Under the pieces are notes generated by a model, which was not told where the DNA came from, searched no databases, and saw only the letters and a program-made list of their open reading frames with translations. From Cunninghamia lanceolata (lineage: Eukaryota > Streptophyta > Pinopsida > Cupressales > Cupressaceae), in the NCBI GenBank assembly GCA_027924645.1, contig BSBN01000445.1, forward strand, positions 3,455,001 to 3,519,000: DNA of 64,000 nucleotides. Reading direction: 5' to 3'. The number at the start of each line of letters is the position of its first letter. Position 1 is the first letter of the stretch. Of the stretch, positions 22,901 to 34,201 are shown one piece after another. Position numbers and translations under genes: made by a program.

Positions 22901-24060
22901 TCTGGTACGGATCCATCCCCAACATTTTTTGTACTTCTCTTCACCTAAATCTTGTTCATCTCCCTTTGAATTTCATCCACATTCATTTTTCCTTTCCCTT
23001 TGTCTTGATTTTGATTATGATGCACTGGACCCCTTTTATCCTAATTTTTACTTCTACAGAATTTGGCAATATGACCGGATCTATTGCAATTGTAGAAACA
23101 ATATTTCTTTGCATATTTGACTAATATCCTCTAGATCTGCATTGATTAGCCATATGTCCCATTCTATTGCATGCAAAGAATCTACCATTGAATGAATTGT
23201 TTATTTGCATATTTCTACATTCATGAGATTTGTGACCATACCTTTTGCAGTTAAAACACTATCTGGAGAAGGATGAATTAGTCTGATTGATTCTTCTTCT
23301 GCACTGATTTACTTTATGACCAAATTTATTGCAATTGTGGCAGTATCCATTGAAGGATGGATATCTTTGAGCATTTGGTTGCCTTATCAAAGGTCTTCTA
23401 GGCTTGTTCCTTGGATTTCCTGATCTAGAGTTCTTCTGACCGGATCCGGAGCTTTCCCCTTTCTCATATCCCAAGCCTTGCTTGTCATCTACCCTCTTTT
23501 GGCTTTCAAGAAGAACTTCAAGTTGAGCATAGCTTATCTTGAATTTCTCTTTGTATTCATTTGTTGTTTGAAGATCCCTTTTAAGAGTGTCTATATGATT
23601 CTCAAGTTATTCTTCATTGTTTCTAGCGTCTTCAAGATCAGATTCTAGATGCCTGATTATTCTATCCATTTTGTGGTAGTCTTCTGACTTCTCCTTGAGT
23701 GATTGTTTTAGATTATCTTCACTTTTTCTTTTCTCTTCAATTTCTTGGGTGAATTTCATAACTCCTGATTCCATTTCATGTCTTACCATAATGACCTCTT
23801 TTGATAACTTTTCATATAACTTGGTTTTCTCATTCAGATCTTCATTAGTATCATTGGCTTCACTTTGACTTGCTAATTATTGAAGTAGTTCCTTTCTTTT
23901 CTTCATTGAGATACTTAGTTTTCTTTGAGTTCATTGATGAAATCATCAACTTGTTTGAGTCTTTCCCTTAGGTTATTGACTTCAAAATGAGATTGCTCAA
24001 GATCATCCAGGGCAGACTGAAGTTGATCCCTCATACCGTACATATCCATTGAGATTCCCA
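22900..24060 (-). pseudogene. gag: RT-4 gag remnant: coiled coil plus four zinc knuckles
   Basis: Starting near 24050 on the minus strand, the sequence encodes a long Glu/Lys/Leu coiled coil (clearest at 23607-23789, HKMDRIIRHLESDLEDARNN) broken by stops and shifts. Then comes LEVLLESQKRVDDKQGLGY, a Gag motif of Ty1/copia elements. Four zinc-knuckle motifs follow in tandem: CHNCNKFGHKVNQC, CFNCKRYGHKSHEC, then ACNRMGHMANQC and FYNCNRSGHIAKFC, the last two with a damaged first Cys. The usual N-terminal copia Gag domain is absent between the PBS and the coil. Gag coats RNA, and multiple knuckles suggest RNA binding was the retained role. Confidence 0.75.
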
Positions 24061-24100
24061 GATCTTACTCAAGCTGTTAGGCTCTATCTAGAGGAACTTA

Positions 24101-24112
24101 GCTCTGATACCA
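24101..24112 (-). other. RT-4 primer binding site (tRNA-iMet)
   Basis: The minus strand reads TGGTATCAGAGC exactly, 2 bp inside the 5' LTR. Confidence 0.92.
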
Positions 24113-24114
24113 AT

Positions 24115-25218
24115 TATTGATAACTGAGAGGGGGGGTGAATCAGTTATCTTAATTATTTGACTTTCTTTTCTTCTTTAATGATTAGTGCAGTATCAAAAC
24201 ATATAAGCATATATGAACATGAGAGTAGAAATAAACTCAACACACATAACACAATGATTTTGACATGGAAAACCCTGTTAAGGGAAAAAACCATTGGGTG
24301 ACTAACCCAAGATTGTATTCTCTGTTAAAAGAATAGAAATACAAAATGACACTTGCCAATTAGGGCTCAGTGCCCGACCACAATGCTCACAAGAGGCTCA
24401 CTGCCTACAAGAGACACACTGTCTACAAGGTATAAAGAAAGAAACCATGTGATTGAACTAATCAGGGGCATCCACATATGCTGAGGTTCAGTTCCAGTTA
24501 CGCTCAATATACTGATCTGCTACACTTCATTCTTCCTCTTCTTAGTGTTGTTGTTTTGTCACATACCAGATTTGTATAGTTGCTTCCACACTGCTCTCTA
24601 CTTTTCTTTGTACAACACAACACACCACATGCACCTTCATACCAAAATCAATCTGGTATATATATCCACATCAAGGATTTCAACACCTTTCTAGTCGGCA
24701 TCCAGAAAACTCAAGATATTTCCAAACTCTGGTCTGTCGGCTGAATCCATGCTTACTAAGTGATGCGTATCAAAAGGATAGTTATAGGAGTCATCAATCA
24801 TGTCAGCCAACCATGAATGATCCCTTAAGAAACTTGATCACCATCAATTTCTCATCCGGATTAAGGTCTGATGCTCTGTTGGTCAGTTCTTTCTCAGTCT
24901 ACTCTACCAAATAGGAACCCAACACTTAGGTGCTCATATCTTTTCACTCTTTCATCACGGAAGGCTCAATCTCTAAAATGTATTATTCATGGTACTCCTC
25001 TTGACTTCTCCAAGTCTGCACTTTACTGAGATACTTCCTCTAAGAGATTTGGACCTGATTGTCAAACCTTGCTGCATGCTCTGTTCTTGCTCATCGGACC
25101 AAAATACTCTTCAATCTGACTTCCGGTATAGACATACCATGTCCTGCGGATGTGTGGGATGGACTTTGTTGCCATCAATGACAACACTCATGAAGCCACA
25201 CAGTGTCTCTTGCCAACA
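24115..25218 (-). repeat. RT-4 5' LTR
   Basis: 1,104 bp partner of 10036-11139. Minus-strand TATA-like TATATATA at 24657-24665. The right end TTGCCAACA abuts the resumed RT-3 LTR sequence. Confidence 0.92.
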
Positions 25219-26366
25219 AAACCATAGTGAGGATTAGCTCACATATATATGAATAACATCATCGAAAATCAATAGGCTCACTACCAAGGACTCACTACCC
25301 AAAAGAGAGAAGAAAGAAGAAAGACTATTACAAAGAGATTCACTATCTCAAACCAACATGAGATATCCACCACTACCACTCCTTGCCATCCACAACCTTT
25401 GGCTCACTACCTCCAACAAATTTTGGCACACTAAAATGTAGACACCTTCTGCTCACTATATTCTGGAGTCATAAGCATTTAAGTTCACACACAACTTCAC
25501 TACCCTTGATTCATATTTAAATATTCTTCTCTACATTGCTCCATTCAACTTCATCTTACATTTATACCATCTATAACCAAGACCTATCTCAATTAGGTCA
25601 GTCCTAGTGAAGCATGTGCATTACACACATGCAACATTACTTAAGTCAACACTAAACAGTTCCATGGTGGAAAGAAGTGAAAGTGGAGCATGTCAAGGGA
25701 TAACCAGGACTCAAATTTGTATCACCAAGTAGCTTATCACATTCACAGTCCATGAGGTACCTCCACCATATTCATGCTTCTCCAAGTCCAAGAACATAAT
25801 GCAAACTAGAGAGAGACACTCCAAAGCATTCACACACCTTCCCAGAATACTCATCATCATCATAGACTTCTACAACACTATCACAACCATCTAAATCAAA
25901 GAATGTCTTCATTATGTACATCAAGACACACTGTTACTGATCACCAACACAAGAACTAAACTTGTAGAGCATTCCAACACTAGAAAATTCAAAGGAAGGT
26001 GGATATAGATAATATAAGCACTTTCCCAAATCCACAAGATAGGAAAGCTCAATGTTGAGAAATGTGGAGCATTCTCATGTCTCCCAGATACTCTTCTTCA
26101 TAGTCAGATATTCTATCAGACACATCTTCTACATCTACATGATCCAAAACCTGAAACTTTGGATATAATACCTCTGAACACCTCTAATCAATACTTCCAA
26201 ACCGCATAAGCATATCTTCAACTAGGAAGAAATGTAAAGCATAACACTGAGAGTGCCTCTGTCACACTGCACACCTTTTTATCAAATTTTCTCAAAAGCA
26301 CTTGGAAACCAAGTTAACCATCTATTGGGAGTTGACATCAGTGACAACACCAGTAGGTTTCCAACA
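25219..26366 (-). repeat. RT-3 3' LTR, right part
   Basis: Continuation of 9858-10035 after RT-4. It matches 39760-40170 in the 5' LTR and then runs about 700 bp further than that copy does. It ends in TTTCCAACA, the minus-strand LTR start TGTTGGAAA. Minus-strand TATAAAT lies near 25561-25567. Confidence 0.85.
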
Positions 26367-27644
26367 ATCTTCCCCTTTGTCATTGATGGCAACACCAATT
26401 CTTTGAAAAACTGTCAAGACCTAAAGCAATCAGTCAGTAGCTCTGCAACCAGTAATACTCCCCTTGTTAGAAATAACTTTTACTCTTCACACACCTCTCT
26501 ACACAATGGTTTTTCAATCACTTTAACTCTCTCTCCCCCTTTGACATCAATTACAAAGGGAAACAACACTAACACTAGCAAGTATTAGGTCAATCTCCAC
26601 TGCTCTAACTTTTTCCTCACTTTCCCTGGTGTAGGAGCACCTTGAGACTTGAGAATCTAGAGGATTCCATGCATACTGTATTCTATCCAAAGTGTCATGT
26701 TGTAAGGCCTTAGTGCCATATTAAATCGTGCTTAGCTGAGTAGTTGTATAAAACTAAGTCTGTATATGTGTCATACAAGATTGTAACCAAACTGAAAAGA
26801 TTGTAACCGAATGGCAGATGTGGTTATAGGGTGGTTTGCCTTCCATCTTGTGTAACTGCCGATATGAGAGTCTATATAGTTAGTCTGTGTTAGTTAACAA
26901 GACACGGCCAGGGAGAGAAAGTGAGGCACAGATGGAGAAAATTGATTTGTATGTATATTTTCTAAGGAATAAGAAATTCTATATTTAGTAAGGTTCTGTT
27001 ACATGGAATGTAGTTAGGAAGCATTCCACTGGTTGAGATTTCTTCGAAATCAGTGGAATGACTTCCTTAGGAGTAGATCATTTTCCATTCAATTGAGTTT
27101 TTGTTGTTTCTATGTGAGTTGTTCGGTTGCAAAGTTACAGAGTTGACATCGGCATAAGTTTCGTATCGTTTCACCAAATGTACATTGAGAATGTATATTG
27201 CAAATGTATCTCAAGAATGTATGTAGAGAATGTATGTTGAGAAAGCACATTGAGAATGTACATTCTATCGGATACAAAAGGTGACTGGTAGCAATGGTAA
27301 ATTCAAGGTGAAGATACATTATCTCACTGGCTATAACAAGTCATGTTATGCATATACAATAGTTTGGCATATTGGTGGGAGTGGTAGTATCGGGGGACAA
27401 GTGCAAGATCCCATCAACAAAGGAAGTCTTGCCGAAGGGTCATAAAGTGACATGTTAGATTGAAACCATGTTTTTGTTGAACACTCTGCATCACTCCCCC
27501 TTAAGATCATAGGATATGCTCCATCTGACTACACCAACCAATAGTATCACTACTTACTCCCCCTGAGTGGTAGCCTTCAATATCAGTCCAGGGCCAAAAG
27601 TATATATTGAAATGCTTCCTAGACAGATGCACACATTTATGCAT
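26367..27644 (-). other. RT-3 3' non-coding region with repeated polypurine motifs
   Basis: The minus strand has ACAAAGGGGAAGAT directly before the 3' LTR (26367-26380), and more AAAGGGGGAG-like motifs at about 26530, 26460, 27495 and 27560. The solo LTR RT-6 is inserted among them. Otherwise no gene. Confidence 0.75.
26637..27493 (+). repeat. RT-6: solo LTR of the RT-11 family
   Basis: 857 bp starting TGGTGTAGGAGCACC and ending CTCTGCATCA, the same termini as the RT-11 LTRs at 59476 and 61290, and alignable with them for most of its length. It lacks about 300 bp found in the RT-11 LTRs. Flanks TTCCC and CTCCC may be a worn duplication. No second LTR or internal region is next to it, so it is a product of LTR-LTR recombination. 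Confidence 0.82.
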
Positions 27645-29820
27645 CTAGTTAAGAGGAGGGGCAATAACCCCTAACTTCTGTTGGAGATACTCAAAAGTAT
27701 CCTTAGGGAGATCCTTGGTAGGCACATACTCCAACTTCACCTCATTCTCTACAACCTTTTCTCTTAAGAAGTGATAATGGATTGAAATATGCTTTGTCCT
27801 TGAAAGCATCACTAGATTTTTTGAAATGTTGACAACACTTGTATTGTCACATAGGATAGGAATAGGTTCATCATATGACACTTTGATATCCTTCAATGTT
27901 TGCTTCATCCATAACAATTGTGTGTAGTAGGATGCTATTGTAATATGTTCTACCTCTACAATAGATAATGACACTATGTCCTGCTTCTTAATTAACCATG
28001 AGACAAGTCTACTTCCTAGAAAGAAAGCACCACCACTTGTACTTCTTTTGTCATCTATACATCCTACCCAGCCTACATCTATATATGTACTCAAGGAAAA
28101 ATTAGTATCCTTGGGATACCATAGGACAAACTCCAGAGTGCCTTTTACGTATTTGAATATCCATTTTACTGCTATGACATGTGACTCTTTGGGATCAGCT
28201 TGGAATCTAGCCACAAGATAGACTGCATGCATGATATCTGGTCTAGTAGCAGTCAGATATAACAGTCCACCAATCATTGATCTATACTTGATCTAATCAA
28301 CCTTAGGAGATTCATCATCTTTTCTTAACTTACAACTAGTAGTCATGGGAGTACATACCAGTTTGGAGTCTTCCATTCCAAACTCCTTCAACATTTCCCT
28401 GGCATACTTTGACTATGAAATGAGAATGCCCTTTCCTGATTGACTGATTTGTAACCCAAGGAAGAAGTTCATTTCCCCACACATTGACATTTCAAATTCT
28501 TTCTCCATTTTTTCTAAAAAACTCTTGCACATACCTTCATTTCCTCCAAAGATTATATCATCTACATACACTTCCACAATTAGGATTTGATCTTCTTCAA
28601 CTTTGAAGTATAGATTTCTATCTGTAACACCCTTTTTAAATCCTTGCTACATCAAGTACCTATCCAACCTTGCATACCAAGCTCTAGGAGCATGTTTGAG
28701 TCCATACAATGCTTTCTTCAATCTGCAAACCATATTTGGATCATCTAATAACTAAAATCCTTCTGATTTCTCAATATATACTTCCTCTTCCAACTTTCTA
28801 TTTAGGAATGCATATTTCACATCCATTTGATAGACTTTGGAGTCCATATGAGATGCAAAGGCCAAGAACAATCTGATGGCCTCCAATCTTGCCACTAGAG
28901 CAATTTTTTCCTCATTATCTATTCCTTCCACTTGTGATTAGCCTTTACACACTAGCCTAGCCTTATTTTTGACTACTTCCCCATTCTCATTCAATTTGTT
29001 CCAGAAGACCCATTTGGTTCCTATCACATTCTTGTCCACTAGTCTTGGGACAATTTCCCAAGTTTGATTCTTCTCAATCTACATCAATTATTCTGCCATA
29101 ACCTTAAAATCTTTAAACTTATCTAGAGCTTCTAATTTTTCTTTGAGAAAAGTTACCCATGTCATTCTAGAGAAATCATCAATCAACAACATGAAATACC
29201 TCTCACCTTGAAAGCTTCCTACTCTTGTAGGTTCACATAGATATGTACACACCAACTCCAAAGGTCTACTAGTAGAATACTCTTTGATCTTTAAATTCTT
29301 TGTTGTTTGTTTCTCAATCTGACATTCCTTGCAGGTTGCATTGGTAAGCTTTGTAATCTTTGGCATATCCCTTACAACTTGAGTAGAGCTAATCTTTACT
29401 AGGCTGTCAAAATTGTTGTGACACATTCTTCTATGCCATAGTCAAAATTCATTAATTTGAGTCATAAGGCACACACCTTCAGCACCTTTGAGATAATATA
29501 TATTTCCTTTTGTCCTTGCTCCTATAGCAATCAGAGTTCCAGAGTCTTCTTTTCTAATTTCATAGCCACCATCCTAAAACACAAGATTATATCCTCTACT
29601 ACACATTTGTCCTACACTTAGAAGATTGTGCTAGAGACCCTTGACATAAAGGACATCATCTATATTGTGCTTGCCATCAAAATTAATTGAACCTCTTCCA
29701 CAAATCTTAGCAAATGCATCATCTCAAAAATTAACAAAACCTCCATCAAACTTCTCAAGCTTCACAAACTTATTCTTATCACTTGTCATATGATTTGAAC
29801 ACCCACTATCAATTAACTAG
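27645..29820 (-). pseudogene. pol: RT-3 pol: protease, integrase part, reverse transcriptase, RNase H
   Basis: Ty1/copia pol on the minus strand, with many stops. Protease active site D-S-G-C-S is at 29796-29810. Integrase: HHCC-like zinc region (CHNNF, then CKEC) and core start LLIDDFSRMTWVTFLKEK at 29088-29426. The first catalytic Asp, normally in a VHTDLCGP-like context, is Tyr here (CTYLCEPTR). Just after KDFKVMAE the sequence jumps to RT N-terminal sequence (KNQTWEIVPR), so most of the integrase core and its C-terminus are deleted. Reverse transcriptase carries YVDD near 28556-28569. The intact ORF 27645-28277 holds RNase H and the C-terminal CDNTSVVNISKN and SRTKHI motifs. It copied RNA into DNA when active; this copy is dead. 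Confidence 0.92.
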
Positions 29821-30411
29821 AGATCTTCTTCCTCTCTTACATGGAAAGTAATAACCAATGCTCCTTCAATGTGTTGCTCTATTTCTGAAGTAATATCCTT
29901 CATAGATCTTCTAGGATTAGTAGAATTAGTATCAACATTCAAATCCATGAACAAGCATTCATTACCACCATCATCCCAATAGTCAAACTCATCATCAGAT
30001 ATGTTGTCATCTTCTTTAACATAATAACTTTTCCTGAAAGATTTACCTTTGTTATCCTTGTATTTGTCATTAGAAATTTTGATTGGACATTTTTGAATCA
30101 TGATGACCTATCTTTCCACATCTAAAACACTTAAAAGGTAACTTACCTTTGTATTTTCTAGAGCCCTTTTTCAATTTGCTTACAAAGTTTGCTTCCACTT
30201 CATCAAATCATATTGATCTGATTCAACCTTCTTTTTTGTCTTGCTAGCCTTAAAAGAAGTTTTCTTTCTTGAATCTTCTTCCCCAAATTCTCTTATCATA
30301 AAATTAGTTAGAGTATCAAACATTTTCTCCCTATAATACTTATCCAGATCTTGAGTTTCTTCAATGGCAGAAACTTTAGCACTATAAGAATTTTGGAAGA
30401 GTTCTTAGTAC
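29811..30411 (-). pseudogene. gag: RT-3 gag, 3' part
   Basis: Continuation of the copia Gag after RT-7. It contains Lys-rich sequence and the zinc knuckle start CFRCGKIGH near 30105-30135, where a frameshift moves the rest into the ORF 29817-30101 (Asp-rich, with DEFDYWDDGG). It leads directly to the protease motif. The 5' part of the same gene is at 39050-39550. Confidence 0.8.
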
Positions 30412-31295
30412 TGTTGATGATGATGTTAGTCATAAACAAACATAGAATAAAAGTTACACAACAACCTTTACTCATCTTGAAAGATACGATGAATTCAGAG
30501 AATTCATGATCCCAAGTCTCCGTTGATTAGTTCATAATCTACTGATGTTACTCAGTGGTTGATGTGTGTTGTTATTAATCATTCAGGGGCCTTACATTCT
30601 TCAGTAATTTATGCAAAGTTCATCAATATTTCTCCAAATATCATGTTCTTTATATCTAACCTGCATAAATCTCCAAATTATTTTACCTCTGCACTATGAA
30701 TTCACTCAAATAATGTGCCTACAGGTTGATATTTGCATGATTTCTACATTACTTGCAATTCTTTGCATGATATTTTCAACACTACATGCATTTAGCTCAA
30801 ATATGCTAATGATATTCATTTATCTATGAGAAGTCAGCATATTTCATGTTATTTTTTTCTGATTATCTGTTATTCGCAATTATGATGGGGAATTACTCTG
30901 AAATTCAAAGAAAATTAAAAGAATACTTCAAATTTGGTGAATCTTAGCTATTGAACCACATACATACCAGATACAGTCATTAGGAGAAGAAATCAAACCA
31001 TATTTTCACTAGGATGTTCCATAGCTAGATACAGATGATGCTAACTTTGAAGGAAAAGGAATGAAGACAACACATATAGACTGATAAGCACTCCAAGGGA
31101 CACAGCAAATCAAAGCATGTATCAAGAATTCAAACACTGATTACTCAAGATTTATGATGATTTGTAATCAAATGGTCTTCTCTTTCATTAAGTATGCAAT
31201 GATATATGCTTACAATAACTTTGAAATAAGCCCTGATATTTCAGCAGTCAAATTTCAATTAAGCTTCTGAATAATCCAATTATCACATCCCTACA

Positions 31296-31306
31296 CCTTT
31301 TATAGG
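31296..31306 (-). promoter_or_regulatory. RT-7 LTR TATA box
   Basis: The minus strand reads CCTATAAAAGG, a canonical plant TATA context, conserved in the other LTR at 37001-37011. It lies about 1 kb downstream of the palindrome array in the direction of transcription. Confidence 0.65.
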
Positions 31307-32296
31307 ATAAGGTGAGGGAATGGTTACAGATGACCTACGGTCAAGATTTATCTATTAAGATCAACAATCCAGATGAATAGCACGTGTCTGCCAATTGGCA
31401 ACTACACAACTGGCACAGAATATTCTAGCATCTTTGACCTAGTCCATCCTCTCGCTAGCAAATAACATATTTGACAATATCCTCCTCAGCTCTAGTTCAG
31501 GCTGCCTCCATGTCAGCAACTCCACAGTTTTCAGCCGTACTCCAAAACAGCTTCAACATCCTACAATAAAAAGACAAGAATCAAGCGTCAACTTCATTAG
31601 CAAGAAAATAAACATTTATATTTTATCAGGCTGTGAATGTGCAAACCTATACATATCGGGTTATGAATATTGAGCATCTGTGAAAATTCATGTAATTAAA
31701 TGTCCATAGGTGGTCAAGAGGGTCCAGGTGACTATCATTGACTGGAAAACATGCTATCAGGCCCTAAAATGGCTTAATATATGATCAGGTCTAGGGTCAT
31801 TTGAGTGATCTTTTGAAAAAAATATCAAAAATATGATTTTTGGTATTTTCTACATCTTGGTAAATTGCATTTTCGGAGGCCTTCGGAGCGAAATTAGGGC
31901 CTCAAGACTTAACGCCAAGTCACCGAGCAACTCAAACTAGATAACTAGTTTATCTTTCCAATGACTCCAAAAAGTTTAAATTCTGACACAGTAGCTAGGA
32001 GTTATGACCCTGCCAAGGAGAAGATCAAAAATTTCCTAATTTTTTGAGTTTCTCTGAATTTTTGCAAATAGTTTCACCTTGCAGTAGCTCTTTTTGTATT
32101 CCAAGGGTAATGTGACCCTACATATGATATGCAGGCCTTACATTTTCAGTTATCACATGCATAAGATCATGCATATGCAATACATGTGCTTTTGTTCACT
32201 AAATTCCATTGAATGAAACTATCGGGTCCGGGTATGCACATTAGTTAATATGAGGGATATTAACTAATATGACTCTCTTCATAGATCGAGATATGA

Positions 32297-32794
32297 TGAT
32301 GATGTCATCATCATGGATGGGCTTCGTTAAAATGTGAAAGGCTGACGTCATGGTCATACTGAAGGAAATCGGGTGATGTTAAGAAATATGACCCTGATAT
32401 TGAGGAATATCACCCTCTGAATAGGATGACATCATGGTCATGTCGAGATTTTTATATATCGGGTCAGAATGATGTCACCGTCATATTAGGAAAGATCAGT
32501 CATATTAGAAAAGATGGCAGATGTTAGAGAATAGATGAGCTTCGGATGTCAAGCCGATTGATGATGTCATCATCATATTAGGTCCTTTGTGAAATGGGAT
32601 AAGCTAACGTCATCGTCGTGTTAACAAAGATGAGTCATATTAACGAATGTGACCCCCTTTTGAAAGATCAGGATGGCATCACCATCATGTTATTTAAAAG
32701 GGTTATCGTTGGATACATACCTCCGCTAGGTAAAAAGGATGATGACGTCACCGTCAGGGTGATTTTCTTTATTCATCGGGATTGGATGACGTCA
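32297..32794. promoter_or_regulatory. Array of TGACGTCA-type palindromes in RT-7 LTR
   Basis: Nine sites of TGACGTCA or one-base variants in about 500 bp: near 32301, 32343, 32427, 32470, 32562, 32605, 32674, 32743 and 32787. Each is followed by a CGTCAT or CATCAT half-site. TGACG is the core bound by plant bZIP factors of the TGA class. The array lies in U3 and is repeated at about 37999-38510 in the second LTR. Confidence 0.7.
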
Positions 32795-33319
32795 TCAGCA
32801 TATTGGCTCTGGGGTGATATTTGAAATATCAGGTGATATTCGAAATATGAGCCCCGCAAAATATATGAAGCTGTTTGACAGGTAAATACCACTATCACGT
32901 AAGATTGACGTCTGGAGTTTCAGACCAAATGATTATCAGGTGATAAAATTGGCATTAGGGTGATCTAACGTAAGGTGACTGATGTTAAGGAACATGACCC
33001 CCCTAGGAATATCAGGTTTGACCAGGACTTTGACTCACCATAACTTTCGTTCCCTAAGGAATATCAGGGTGATCCAAATGGCAAACCTGCATGAAATTTT
33101 GTACTCTTTCCAATCATGAGGTTATTGATATGAAATATTAACTTTGATGAACTAACCTCATCATGATGACTTACCCAGCTCTCTTATGCAGGGTCATCTA
33201 CACGACTTACTTTTACCAGACTGCTGAAGAGCAAAAAAAACAATGCAAGCCAAAGCAGCAAAAAGTTGGGTCCCTATTTTGTCAAGTCAAAATGGGGCGT
33301 GTTGTGTAACCACACAACA

Positions 33320-34201
33320 ACTTGCCACCAAAGAAAACAACCAAATTCTAATGATTCAAGTGAGGTGATCACATTCATATATAGTATTCTAACTCTTTCT
33401 AAGTATAAGCATCATAATCTTTCTGTATGACAAAGTTTTCATCATGGCAACAATGCTAACAAAGGATCAGGTGTGTACAAATGATTAATTATCCTCATCT
33501 TGAAAGAAAGTTGAAAACATGAGTAACTGATGTTAAGCTACATAGTTTGGGATCATCCCTCATAGCCAACCTAGATAGAGCCTTGCTGCCAGCAGGCGTC
33601 CATAGCCCCGGCAAGGTTATCTATACAATCCCCCTAAGTAGAGCCCCACTGCCAGTAGGTGTCTATAGCCCCGGTAGAGTTACTTAGATGGCCTAATTTT
33701 ATTTCTTTTTCTTATTTTTCAATATTTTATATTCTATATATCTTATGTCATCATGTAAGTTTAGTATGCAAGGTATAGTCACTTGCTGATTTAGGTTGGA
33801 GATTGTATTGGTAGCAAGGGAATCCCTTTAGATTTTTCACTTAACACCTATACTTGTGTGTTCAACAAACCCAAGGATGTTAGGTGAGTCATTGTGAAAG
33901 AGTCACTTTGGTCAAGAAAAGGCACCCTGATGAAAAGATATCACAGACCTTATCACAAGTACTTCTCAGAATGAATCATAACCTATATATGAATTTGTTC
34001 TCATCACTTGAATCTTAACAATTTAGTTATTTTCTTAGGGTGATGAGCTACATCATCTTGACTAACCAAAATAGAACTCAACAAGAAAACAAACAAAAGA
34101 AAACACACTAAGCAAACTGTACAAACAATTAACTACAAAAGGAAACAATAGAAAACAAAATAAGAAAGCAAGGAAAGAAACAAGACAACTACTCTACCAA
34201 A
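33320..34201 (-). other. RT-7 3' non-coding region
   Basis: About 880 bp without coding motifs. It contains a direct duplication of about 75 bp at 33568-33690 (AGAGCC, then CTGCCAGYAGG, then TATAGCCCCGG, twice). Purine-rich GGTGGCAAGT on the minus strand lies next to the LTR and may be the PPT. Confidence 0.5.

Larger units (their letters stand above)
10036..25218 (-). mobile_element. RT-4: non-autonomous Sirevirus-like element with an unknown long ORF
   Basis: A minus-strand element with two 1,104-bp LTRs (10036-11139 and 24115-25218), an exact iMet PBS and a PPT. It sits inside the RT-3 LTR with near-identical flanks AAACT (10031-10035) and AAACC (25219-25223). RT-5 (7.63 kb) is inserted in it, leaving about 7.55 kb of its own sequence. 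It encodes a Gag C-terminal part with four zinc knuckles and a separate long ORF of unknown function. I find no protease, integrase, reverse transcriptase or RNase H motif, so mobilisation in trans is inferred. Confidence 0.88.
30412..33319 (-). repeat. RT-7 3' LTR
   Basis: 2,908 bp, alignable with 36114-39049 throughout. It holds a cluster of TGACGTCA-like palindromes (32297-32794) upstream of the TATA box at 31296-31306. Its end forms the perfect hairpin GTTGTGT-AACC-ACACAAC. Confidence 0.93.
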
